A stretch of DNA of 62,999 nucleotides, taken from Fragilaria crotonensis. Lineage: Eukaryota; Bacillariophyta; Fragilariophyceae; Fragilariales; Fragilariaceae. The stretch lies in contig JAKSYS010000350.1 in the NCBI GenBank assembly GCA_022925895.1, forward strand, positions 1 through 62,999. The letters are read 5' to 3'. Made by a program: the position numbers and the translations under genes. The notes beneath the pieces were generated by a model. That model was not told the DNA's origin and searched no databases. It saw nothing but the letters and a program-made list of their open reading frames with translations. This document shows positions 32,079 to 41,636 of this stretch, one piece after another. The stretch's first letter is position 1. Every line of letters starts with the position of its first letter.

Positions 32079-33947
32079 CTAATCAGAACAGTAGTCGCCT
32101 GCTCGTATGATTGCTTTGCTCTCGGGACTTTCCTTATTAAAGCACATATCGCACCACCAGACCATTTCAAGTTGTCGTTTCGTGTTACAACATGCACTGC
32201 ACACCCGTCGCGTGCACTTCCGACAACGATGGTCTGTTGGAACCGACATGCACTCGATGCACTTGTTAGTGTTTTGTGCTTCCTCGTTGTTTCTATTGGC
32301 TTCCTCGTACTCGTTTCTATTTGTTTCTGTAGGAGTACCGCCAGTGTGAGTAGCAGTTGTCAGCGGTGACATGGACATCAAATCACGTGCAGCACCTGGC
32401 ATAGTAGCAGCGTGGTCAACCAGAATAGACGACGAAGATGACCAAGACACCGCACGGTCATTGTCATGATTTGCAATTGCTTGTGACCTTCGCTGAACTT
32501 CTGCATCCTGTAGAAGTGTTAACTCCACCTCCAAGTCGCCAACTTGAGACTCCAAATCATCTTGCAACTTTTCTATCGCTTGCAATGCCGTGTTATCAAC
32601 TGGTTGTCGGTTAAGCATGGCGCTGTATCGCTGTGAAAGGACATTCTGTTTTCGTGAAAGAGCACAAAGTTTATCTCGCAAAATCCGTTCCTTGAGAAAA
32701 TTGTTCTTCTGGCGCTCTTTCTCCAGTGCTTGCCTCTCCAATAGTGCAAGGCTTTTGGCAAGTAGCTCTGTTAGCTGTTTCTCGTTCTTGTTTGCTGCAT
32801 CGTCGTCACCCGCTTCGGAGCTTCCCAGCATCGAACTATTCCTTCCACTACTTGCTGCCTTCTTTTGATGGCGTGTTGTTGGCCCTTCTTCGTCGACATT
32901 GACAGACGACGCAGCTCGCTTTAGACGGGACATCCTTTTGCCGAAAGAAGTGCCGACCTTCGTATCGCCGAACAGCGTTGACTTCATCGTTGTCGTTGAC
33001 GACTCCACTACCGGAATTAGTCCCCACAGACTCCAAGCAAGGAAACCCTTAAAGAAATATCCCACAGGAACTGCACCGCCATCAGTAGACTCGTCCTGTT
33101 CGTCACCATCAAGGTTCAGTCCTACGGAAGCTCTCCCACCTTCGTTTTCTGTGAGTGTCGAGTCGAATACATCATGTTGACCAGCATCATCCCTTTGCTG
33201 TCGGTCGTTGCTTGCTGTGCAAGTACTACTAGTCATAGTACTTGCACTATCTGCTCGATACACACCACCGCCGCTGATCTCACTTTTATGGAATGCAATA
33301 AGGCACCATTTTGCATAATCATCCCAATTGGAGCCAGATGGGAAGCATCCGTCTTTGTAGGGCGAATCGCTAGCCATCACAAGAGCCATCATCTTCTTAC
33401 AGTTGCAGAGCACTTCTTTTGCCAATCGGAGCAAGGTCCTTCCACTGATTGTAGCAGTTGCATTAAGTAAACTCTTCCTCGCAAGAAGGCCCTTCTCAAT
33501 TGAACCTTCGCCCACGTATATGTTGATGGATGACTGCCGGTGAAGAGACGGGAGCATGGTCAAGACAGTCGCTCCATTTGACGCCCTTGAGTCCACATCA
33601 TCGATGAAAAGTCCTTGGAATTTGTTAAGCCCTCCAAGGAACTGATCTTCATAGCACATCACATCAGGGTCGCCATTTTTGTCACCAAAACAAAGCTTTG
33701 CCATCAAATGCTCCATGACTGTTTCAGTCATGGAGGTGCCGCCTTGACTAATTGAAGGGGAGTCGTAGCATGCAAAAGCAATTAGTCCTTGAAACTCCGC
33801 TAGGAGCTTCTTCGTTACATTCGTATCAGCTCTCCTGGTGCGATCCTGTCTCTTGTTTGAAGACGAGGCATCTTGAGTAAGGATGCTGTGTGACGATGCC
33901 ATTGCTGATGTAACAGTGATCAGAATTGGAGGGATAGATCGATTCAA
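32079..33947 (-). CDS. Harbinger-associated protein with coiled coil and cross-brace zinc finger
   Basis: The frame encodes 622 residues; the second Met (MASSHSILTQD) is an alternative start. Residues 45-225 form an unassigned, folded-looking domain (LLAEFQGLIAFACYDSPSIS, MEHLMAKLCFGDKNGDPDVM). Residues about 390-500 are a strong coiled coil (KQLTELLAKSLALLERQALE; LQAIEKLQDDLESQVGDLEV). The C-terminus holds eight cysteines in paired spacing, CIEC, CRKC, CSAC and CDMC, the arrangement of RING/FYVE/PHD-type cross-brace fingers. The Harbinger partner protein normally has a Myb/SANT-like DNA-binding domain; none is evident here, so either this finger has replaced it or the gene is an unrelated neighbour. 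Convergence with the transposase and an intact frame support a partnership, by inference. Confidence 0.7.
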   Translation of the reverse strand: MNRSIPPILITVTSAMASSHSILTQDASSSNKRQDRTRRADTNVTKKLLAEFQGLIAFACYDSPSISQGGTSMTETVMEHLMAKLCFGDKNGDPDVMCYEDQFLGGLNKFQGLFIDDVDSRASNGATVLTMLPSLHRQSSINIYVGEGSIEKGLLARKSLLNATATISGRTLLRLAKEVLCNCKKMMALVMASDSPYKDGCFPSGSNWDDYAKWCLIAFHKSEISGGGVYRADSASTMTSSTCTASNDRQQRDDAGQHDVFDSTLTENEGGRASVGLNLDGDEQDESTDGGAVPVGYFFKGFLAWSLWGLIPVVESSTTTMKSTLFGDTKVGTSFGKRMSRLKRAASSVNVDEEGPTTRHQKKAASSGRNSSMLGSSEAGDDDAANKNEKQLTELLAKSLALLERQALEKERQKNNFLKERILRDKLCALSRKQNVLSQRYSAMLNRQPVDNTALQAIEKLQDDLESQVGDLEVELTLLQDAEVQRRSQAIANHDNDRAVSWSSSSSILVDHAATMPGAARDLMSMSPLTTATHTGGTPTETNRNEYEEANRNNEEAQNTNKCIECMSVPTDHRCRKCTRRVCSACCNTKRQLEMVWWCDMCFNKESPESKAIIRAGDYCSD

Positions 33948-34132
33948 TGTGGTCGTGGAATGTGGTATGCATTATTCGTGTCAGGATACAAGGAATGAAT
34001 AATTTATTTTGTGTTTGTTTTGCTGCGTTTCTTTTGTTTACGTAAGCATCGACCTTAAAACCTTGTCCAGTATGAAAGTCCGGTAGCAACATATCAGATG
34101 AACAAGGTGTCTGCAGCAGAGTCCTGCACTGG

Positions 34133-34310
34133 GTACCCATACCCAGTACCCACCCAGTACCCACCCAGTACTGTACCCACCCATACCCATGGATAATGGG
34201 TGGGTATGGGCACGCCCAACCAGTGGGTGGGTGGGTATGGGTGGTCCAAACTCCACTGCGCAAATCGTGGGTGGGTAATGGGTGGTCTAACCTGCCCACA
34301 CGAATCGACC
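34133..34310. repeat. C-rich/G-rich imperfect palindrome with GGGT runs
   Basis: The left side is a run of TACCCACCCAG-type words and the right side of GGGTGGGTATGGG-type words, meeting at CATACCCATGGATAATGGG (about 34182-34200). The two sides can pair as a hairpin, and the many GGGT tracts could also form G-quadruplexes. A related G-rich block is at 39212-39340. Confidence 0.7.
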
Positions 34311-34328
34311 ATTGGACTCCAGTACTCC

Positions 34329-34398
34329 ATCCTGTATCCTGTATCCTGTATCCTGTATCCTGTATCCTGTATCCTGTATCCTGTATCCTGTATCCTGT
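34329..34398 (+). repeat. (ATCCTGT)10 microsatellite
   Basis: Ten perfect uninterrupted copies of the heptamer ATCCTGT. The perfection suggests recent expansion. Flanking sequence shows no gene. Confidence 0.97.
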
Positions 34399-34439
34399 AG
34401 CTAGTAGCCATAGGATACTCCAGTACCATTTCCTAGTGT

Positions 34440-37400
34440 GCTGCGAGGCGCAAATCAATGTTGATTGTCACAATCCCCAATTTAATTCATATTCTGCGTT
34501 CAGACTTGGAGTTGCAGAAAATAGTCCGATCAATGCTTCATTGGTGATATTGATGGCACCCTTGGATTGTACTCCGAGTATGTACTAAGCTTACTCATAG
34601 ACTAGTACACAAATCAATGTGCCTCAATCCCAAAGAACAGGTCCTGGGTGCCAAATTCCTCTGTAGATGCAAAATGTGAGGGCTGAAATGGAGATGCAAA
34701 AAATGCTACTGTCAGGAATTATGAAGATTTTTGGTCGTACTGACGGCAGCCATTGATTGCAATGGATATGCAAACTGATTGACTAGTGGGCAATTCAATG
34801 AGCAATTTGCAACTATAGCACATTTGATGCTTTCCACTTAAATGGATGATATTCAGTAGGCAGACAGTGAGATAAAACAAAATTGTACTGGTGTGGGTTG
34901 CTTGGAGTGCATTGATTGTATTGCTTGATGGCATCCTTAGAAGTGCTTCACTTTCCAAGCTCATTGACTTCTTGAACAAGATTCAATGCATGATCCCAGA
35001 ATGCAATAAAAATACTACGCAGAAATTCTTGTTTTGGAAATGATAAACTAGCTGTCATGATGGTTTTTAAGTGTGTATTGGGTGTATTGACAGCACCCTT
35101 TGATTGTCAGTACTATCCATGCCCATCAACACTTGTTGAATTCAATGCACAAATCAACACTTTGGGTGTGGGATCCTAGTTAAACAGGTGCAAAATCTGT
35201 GGTCAACCTGGGAATTGGAAAGTTTTGGTCAATATTTGTTGAGTTTTTATTGGTTGTGGTATTGATGACACCCATCAATGGTAACTGACTTGCTTCTGGT
35301 AAACTCAGTGCACAAGCAAATCAACACTTGTTTACTTGGTGTAGGATCCGTGCTCAAATGCAAAAACTGCGGTCAGCTATGGGCATGGAGAAATTATTCT
35401 GTCAGTGTTTGTTGTATTTTCTTCAGTTGTTTTGTTGACCCTTCTTGATTCTAACAACTTTCAATACAACTGACTGTTGCGCAAGCAAGTATGCAAAACC
35501 CCGAGTTCAACTTTTGCAGATTGGGGTTCCCACTTCAATTCATATTCTGTGGTCAGACTTGGAGATGCGGAAGATGGTCCTGTCAAAGTCTCTTTCAGTT
35601 GCATTGGTGATAATCATGACACCCTTGGATTTTTCGTAGTGAGCTTACTTATTGGTTGAATCACAAGGCGATGCACAGCCAAGCCCCAAATATACAGGGT
35701 GCAGGATCCCCATTGTAATGAAAAATCTGAGGGCTGCATTGAGATGCAGAACAAATCTTCTGTCAAGGATGTTGAGGTGTATCAGAAATGTTTTTGACAC
35801 CTAGGATTTTTGTAGTGAGCTTACTTATTGGTAAAGGCAAGTCAGTGCACAAGCAAATATACAGGGTCCCCATTGTAATGAAAATCTGAGGGCTGCATTG
35901 GAGATGCAGAACAAATCTTCTGTCAAGGATTGTTAAGGGTGTATCAGAAATGTTTTTGACACCCTAGGTTTTTTTGTAGAGCTTACTTATTGGTTGAAAG
36001 ACAAGTTAGTGCACAAGCCCCAAATATACAGGGTGCGGGGACTTTGTAATGCAAAATCTGAGGCTGAATGCAGATGCAGAAAAATGTTCTGCCAGAGTTT
36101 GTCAAGTTTGCATTGATGATACCGACGGCATCCTTTGATTGGAGTGGGTATATATACCCATTGACTAGTGTGCAATTCAGTGGGTAATTTGCAATTGCCG
36201 ATACAGGGTTTTTGATTAATAATATTCTGCAGTCAGACATTAATATTCCGCAGAATTGTACTGTTGTATTTTGTTGAGTGTGTATGGATTGTATTGATGG
36301 CATCCTGAGATCCTTTCAACCTTTTTGCTCATTGACTTCTTGAAGATTCAATTATGATGCCAAAATGCGAACAAAAAATACACAAAATGATCAATACTCA
36401 ATCAATTTTGGATTTTAAAAATCAAAACTGGCATTTACTCCATCATCAAATGCCTGAGACTCATTTACTGAAGCTCCAGCAACAATATTCTGCTAGGGTT
36501 GTTTAGTGTTACTGACAAGCTAGAACATAAGTATTGATTTGTGTAACTACAACACTAGTAGTAACATGTCAGAAGTACTTAATTTTTAGCTTATGTCAGC
36601 TTGCACTATAACAACTCCCAATTGACTTTGTTGCTGGAGCTTCTGTAAATGAGTCTCAGGCATTTGATGATGGAGTAAATGCCAGTTTTTGATTTTTTAA
36701 AATCCAAAATTGATTGAGTATTGATCATTATTGTGTATTTTTTTGTTCACATTTTGGCATCATAATTGAATCCTCAAGAAGTCAATGAGCAAAAAAGGTT
36801 GAAAGGATCTCAGGATGCCATCAATACAATCCATACACACTCAACAAAATACAACAGTACAATTCTGCGGAATATTAATGTCTGACTGCAGAATATTCAT
36901 TAATCAAAAAACCCTGTATCGGCAATTGTGGCAAATTACCCACTGAATTGCACACTAGTCAATGGGTATATATACTCCAATCAAAGGATGCCGTCGGTAT
37001 CATCAATGCAAACTTGACAAACTCTGGCAGAACATTTTTCTGCATCTTTCATTCAGCCCTCAGATTTTGCATTACAAAGGTCCCGCACCCTGTATATTTG
37101 GGGCTTGTGCACTAACTTGTCTTTCAACCAATAAGTAAGCTCACTACAAAAAAAACCTAGGGTGTCAAAAACATTTCTGATACACCCTTAACAATCCTTG
37201 ACAGAAGATTTGTTCTGCATCTCCAATGCAGCCCTCAGATTTTTCATTACAATGGGGACCCTGCACCCTGTATATTTGGGGCTTGTGCACTAACTTGCCT
37301 TTCAACCAATAAGTAAGCTCACTACAAAAATCCTAGGTTGTCAAAAACATTTCTGATACACCCTCAACAATCCTTGACAGAAGATTTGTTCTGCATCTCC

Positions 37401-37560
37401 AATGCAGCCCTCAGATTTTTCATTGCAATGGGGACCCTGCACCCTGAATATTTGGGGCTTTTGCATTGACTATCATACTAGCTAGTCAGCATTGAATAAA
37501 GGGATACAAAAATCCATGGGTGGAACAGTGAGAAAACCTTTAAGAATTATATTTTGCATC
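34440..37560. repeat. Decayed ~165-170 bp repeat family
   Basis: Words such as AAGCCCCAAATATACAGGGT, CTGAGGGCTGCATTGGAGAT, TTCTGTCAAGGATTGTTAAG and GAGCTTACTTATTGGTTGAA recur at roughly 163-170 bp spacing (for example starts at 35681, 35851 and 36014), with older, more diverged copies from 34488 on. The whole 3.1 kb is A+T-rich and has no supported gene. The right third is the inverted continuation of the middle third. Confidence 0.75.
35681..37460. repeat. Long inverted repeat, ~0.8-kb arms with 142-bp spacer
   Basis: The left arm (35681-36485) and right arm (36628-37460) are near-complementary over their whole length, from the outer AAGCCCCAAATAT(A/T)CAGGGT to the inner CTCCAGCAACAA/TTGTTGCTGGAG. 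Small indels account for the 28-bp length difference. The 142-bp spacer (36486-36627) is unique sequence. Transcription through it would give a hairpin RNA of about 800 bp; such structures can feed small-RNA silencing. It may also be a foldback element or an inverted duplication within the surrounding repeat array. Confidence 0.9.
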
Positions 37561-38028
37561 TCTAACTCAGACTTCAGATTATGAACGAACGCAACGTGTA
37601 GTAAAAGACTGTGTACTGGTTACTGGTGTACTGAAATCGCTGAACACCGGTAGTAGACTAGGTGCTACGGTAGTACACCAAGTACAATCATGATTACGAT
37701 TTGCCAACAACTGAGTAAATTGATTTGACTTTACAACAATAAAAAATTGTACAAAAACCAGGACCATTTTGTAGTAGTAACTCAGAAGCCCTGATGGCAT
37801 TAGATGTATTGCTACTACTAGCTACTAGTATGCAAAGTTTAGTACCTAGTACTACATAGATAGGATGGGGGATCAGGAAGAGCACTGCCAAGTTCTAGTT
37901 TACCTGCTGCTACCGTAATGATTTTACTGTACTTCCATCAAATACATTTAGCTGCTGTTTTTCTCTGTCTGCCAAAGCCAAGATATCTTCATCAGCAATC
38001 ATGTCGACTCCACCAGTCAGATTCCGCA
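37561..38028. other. Intergenic; nothing recognised
   Basis: A+T-rich sequence between the inverted repeat and a decayed transposon gene, with scattered GTACTAGT-like words and no open frame of interest. Confidence 0.45.
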
Positions 38029-38938
38029 TCAGGCATTGTCATCGTTCTCCTCTTCAATCATCAGGTTCTGGCATGCAAGATTGTCTTCAGCAGCAGCCAG
38101 CAAGAAATGGAGATCCAAGATGTTGCAGCCACTTGCAGAATTGAGAACTTCTTGTTGTGTCCATTTTACGGAGAAGAAGAAGGTGCTTTGCATTAAAATG
38201 TATCGCAGTCCCTGTCTCAACCTTTGCAGCACCTAATCCGGGCACACACTGTGCACATGTTTGCCAACTTGTGGTTTCTCTCTCCCCACCACTTGCTCCA
38301 GCTACATTGCGGTGTACTGCAGACAGCAGGTGTTTGATTGAACTGTAGTCAGAGTCGTCGGACAACATCCGCACCTCTGACGGTTTCATCATTGGATCCT
38401 TGAAGTTGCGAAACATCTCTTCATTTGAATTGTCATGCTTGGACCTTGTAATGTAAGTGGCAAACTCACCGAACATTTTCTGATGACGGTCATCATTGCC
38501 ATTTGCAAGACAAGCGAGAGCAATCTTGGCTTGTTGATTAATTGACGGCTTCCCCAGTTGAAGGAACTCTTCTCAAATTCACCTGCAATCCTTGTCCGCC
38601 TCTCAGTATACATTGGATGAGTTGCAAAGGCAAGTGCATGTGCTTCTGTGTAGATGGTTGCAAGACAATGGTCTGTTAGAATTGTCATTCAAAACAATAT
38701 CATCATTATTCAGGTTCAAGCCTTACCTGACAGCACCATCAAGCTTCTTCAGGTGATATTTTATTGCAACAAAGCAAGCATAAACAGATAAACAGACAAG
38801 GCAGAAGGTAGCATCCTTGCCTTCAAAATAGGTGGGACAGGAACTGATTGTTCGAAAAAGGACTTCGAAAGCGGCGACGCCCTTCCCATACGCCGGATCT
38901 GCGACAAGCTGCTTCAGCTTGTGCAGCTTGTCACACAT
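38029..38938 (-). pseudogene. Fragment of a transposon-type gene (family uncertain)
   Basis: Minus-strand frames read in sequence MCDKLHKLKQLVADPAYGKG (from 38938), then AHALAFATHPMYTERRTRIA (about 38650), then LGKPSINQQAKIALACLANG and FGEFATYITRSKHDN, then GAAKVETGTAIHFNAKHLLL. They shift frame at about 38720 and 38575, the second by one base, and a 50-bp GT-AG stretch near 38680-38730 might be an intron. I associate this protein type with repeated diatom sequences, possibly the N-terminal part of a hAT-like transposase, but no catalytic motif is present. It sits inside the 34.1-39.4 kb repeat block. Confidence 0.4.
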
Positions 38939-39211
38939 GTCGATGTCAAGAGAGGGGAGTAAGGGGTTGCTGTTTGATGGACAGCACGTGCAAAAACATG
39001 TTTAACTTCTGCATTTCGTCTGCCTTGAGAGAATCAAAGTGTTGCCAACCGCCAGAAAAGAATGATGAAATATTTTACAGGTGTTGTAAACAGCGTCTAT
39101 TAAACAGCAATTAAACAAACACATCCATAGTTATAGTTCGCGGAGTGCGTACTACAGTGTGCTCTCGTGTTGTGTCGAACAGGGATTTTTACGCGAGGAC
39201 AACGGGTAGAA

Positions 39212-39383
39212 TGGGTAATGGGTGGGTATGGGTACGACCTAGTGGGCGTGGGTGGGTAATGGGTGGTCCGAGCTCGACCGTGCGAAGAGTGGGTGGGTCA
39301 TGGGTGGTCCAAGCCTGCGTACCGGCTCCCTTGGGTACCCATGGGCACAGGCGTCATACCCAGTGCAGGACTCTGGTCTGCAG
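39212..39383 (+). repeat. G-rich GGGT repeat block with terminal inverted sequence
   Basis: GGGTAATGGGTGGGTATGGG and GTGGGTGGGTCATGGGTGGT words are shared in the same orientation with 34190-34310. The block ends in TACCCAGTGCAGGACTCTGG (39357-39376) and then TCTGCAG, the inverse of 34111-34135. Confidence 0.75.
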
Positions 39384-39399
39384 TATTGGGTCGGATTAG

Positions 39400-41636
39400 T
39401 CTTCTCAGGTTGTTTTTCGATACATTGCATATCATACACGGATTTGTATTCTTCGTATGGCTGGATTCACGAAGAGGATTCGCGAGGTAGAGCTCTACGT
39501 ACTAGTACCACTATTTTTTTAGCGCTCGCATATTGAAAATTGATTTACACGCCAAATCACTTGCTTTTCATTCCATTGACCATGGCAGTGAATATCTCAA
39601 CCAATTCTTGATATTCCGTGGAGCTTCTTGAAGCTACATCATCTCCTTGCTCTTCATGAGTGAAAGCACATTGAAGCTCCACAGAAAACGCAGTTTTGAT
39701 AAATTCACGACCATTCCAATTTCTACTGATCACGCGCCAGGAGATGGCAGTAAAGGGGGAGCACCTTCTTCTCTTGTGATTCCAGAAACGTTGTCTGATG
39801 AAGAGAACAGTTACCAGCATGTTGCCCAATTGAGTGTTGGTGTCAGTCATACCAAATGTCACGAACCATGATGACGATGACAGTGGATCTTGGGATGGAT
39901 CCAGATTCGAACCCTTAGAGCATCCCCACCCGAGGCGAACACGTGGTGAACTCCGTTTGGAACATTCTTGGAAGCATTTTCACCATTCCTACTTTTTCCT
40001 TTCAAAATAAGGACGGAAGAGGCTCACAGAATGTCACTCCTCGGAACTTTTTGCTCCCCAGACGTTGGATCAATTTGTTGGCTGTCGATGTGTCGACCGA
40101 TGGCTTGCTCTCACGACGTGACATGTGAAGTGCCATGAGTTGGGCATGCATTGCCTGGATACAGATGAAGGTCATAGCAGACTAACAGGGAAGATGAATT
40201 TGATACTGTCACCGATGAAGCCTCTGTTGTTGGTGTGCTCCTTGATGGTGCTAGCAAGCAGCTCCAAACGTTTTGGCTACTAGAGCCCAATCCTGGTTCC
40301 ATCGCTGGATCAATGCATCACGGCATCTCGTGATCTGTTGTCACTGCTAAGAGATAAGGAATCACCCATCATCATCCTGCAGGACTCGAGTCATGGACAC
40401 CGCACGTGTGAGGAACTTCTTGACGCTGGGAGCCCTTCACTTGCATTTGTCACCCGACACGGCGGTGGTGCGCAAGTTTCGAGATTTTGCTGTAAAACCT
40501 ATCCAGAAGTTGCCAATTCTCTGCCCATTCAAGTTCATGAATCGAGAGACAGAATTGGCTGATATATGTCAATATCAATTTGAATAACCGGACTTCTTGG
40601 CCAGTATTCGATTTGTCAGGATATGTCAATGACCAGCCAAGATATCTCATACAAGATTGGCATGAACTACACAATCCTGCTGCCCAATACAAACCTAATT
40701 GTCAACAACTTCAAATTGATTGGTGTTGATTGAAAGATCAAATGCTACTTTCTGAGTGGCTGCCTCACCCTGCCAAGAAATTTGAATGAATATGCTACTA
40801 TGGCACATCTCGGATGTATTTTGTTGGGTGCGGTCGCCTGCAATCATGTTGCGTACAATCATAATGCTGCTTTCTTTAAAGCAGACCTCACTATATTTAT
40901 CCAACAAGCCGGGCAATCAAGAGCATGGCGGATGAGATGGAATCACTTTGATTTCAGCATACCCTTTCTTGGTGTTCGACTGTGGGCTCATTCCTCCTGG
41001 TCATGACTCATGACTGCTCACCATCTTGTTGCCATTACCTTGCTTTGTTGGTGCAGATCTCACGCTGGCGCTCACGCTGCGGGTTCTGAAACTCTCGAAC
41101 ATTATATTGTACATCGACTAGACTAGCTACTTCTTCATTGCCACAGTTGGGGTCTATTTCGGCTAGATGAACAAAAGCTGCACTGACAACCCGATTAGAA
41201 TCACCAATTCAGTAGCTGTACCGTAACCTTGGTATACTTTTGACGTCGGAAATAAAAAAATTAATACTAGGCCTACGTAGAGCTACCTCGTGTACCCAAA
41301 ATATGCATCCAGCCATATGATACGAGCATATTCGAGACTTTGTCACGTACCCCAGAGTACTGGAGTATTCCACTAGTAGTACAAGATGCATACAGTGGAC
41401 ACTGAAGAGAAGGATGTACTGTACATGCCGATGCAGAAGTACAGTCGTAATAACATATGGAAGTTGTGGAAAACTACAGTATGACAGTATGACAGTATGA
41501 CACGAGAACAGAGATCCTGCATACAAGCTGTCTCTATGCGAACACCTCTGGCAACGCATCGAACACACGCGAACAGGAAGAAAATCAAAACCACACAGAT
41601 ATCACAAATTCATGATCTGCGCAACTCGATTGAGGC
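39400..41636. other. Intergenic; fragments only
   Basis: About 2.2 kb without a gene I can support. Several open frames of 60-100 codons on both strands shift in and out without domain signatures. At 39916-39945 the sequence CTTAGAGCATCCCCACCCGA resembles a terminal inverted repeat start next to a TTA, but no partner end was found. At 41480-41500 ACAGTATG is repeated three times. Confidence 0.45.

Larger units (their letters stand above)
30230..33947. mobile_element. Autonomous-looking PIF/Harbinger transposon (ends unresolved)
   Basis: A DDE transposase (30230-31993, plus) and a second protein (32079-33947, minus) converge with 85 bp between their stops. The two-gene layout is the rule for PIF/Harbinger elements. 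I could not find matching terminal inverted repeats with TWA duplications in 29.7-30.2 kb and 33.95-34.1 kb, so the outer limits are unknown and coordinates give the coding span only. Confidence 0.65.
34111..39383. mobile_element. Candidate 5.3-kb element bounded by 25-27 bp inverted repeats
   Basis: CTGCAGCAGAGTCCTGCACT at 34111-34130 (continuing GGGTA to 34135) recurs inverted at 39357-39383, differing only by a 2-base indel. Next to each is a G-rich block of the same family (34190-34310 and 39212-39340), but these blocks lie in direct orientation. The interior holds the heptamer array, the 170-bp repeat family and a decayed transposon-like gene. It could be one large element or two insertions of a smaller repeat. 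No convincing target duplication is seen. Confidence 0.4.

Noticed and set aside
34329..34398. Heptamer array as a telomere repeat or CRISPR array
   Set aside because: ATCCTGT is not a known telomere motif, units have no spacers, and the position is internal.
39557..39862. 101-codon minus-strand open frame
   Set aside because: No recognisable family and no flanking coding context; cannot be separated from chance.
39916..39945. Second PIF/Harbinger-like terminal repeat (TTA then GAGCATCCCCACCC)
   Set aside because: Only one end was found; no inverted partner with matching duplication in the neighbouring 3 kb.
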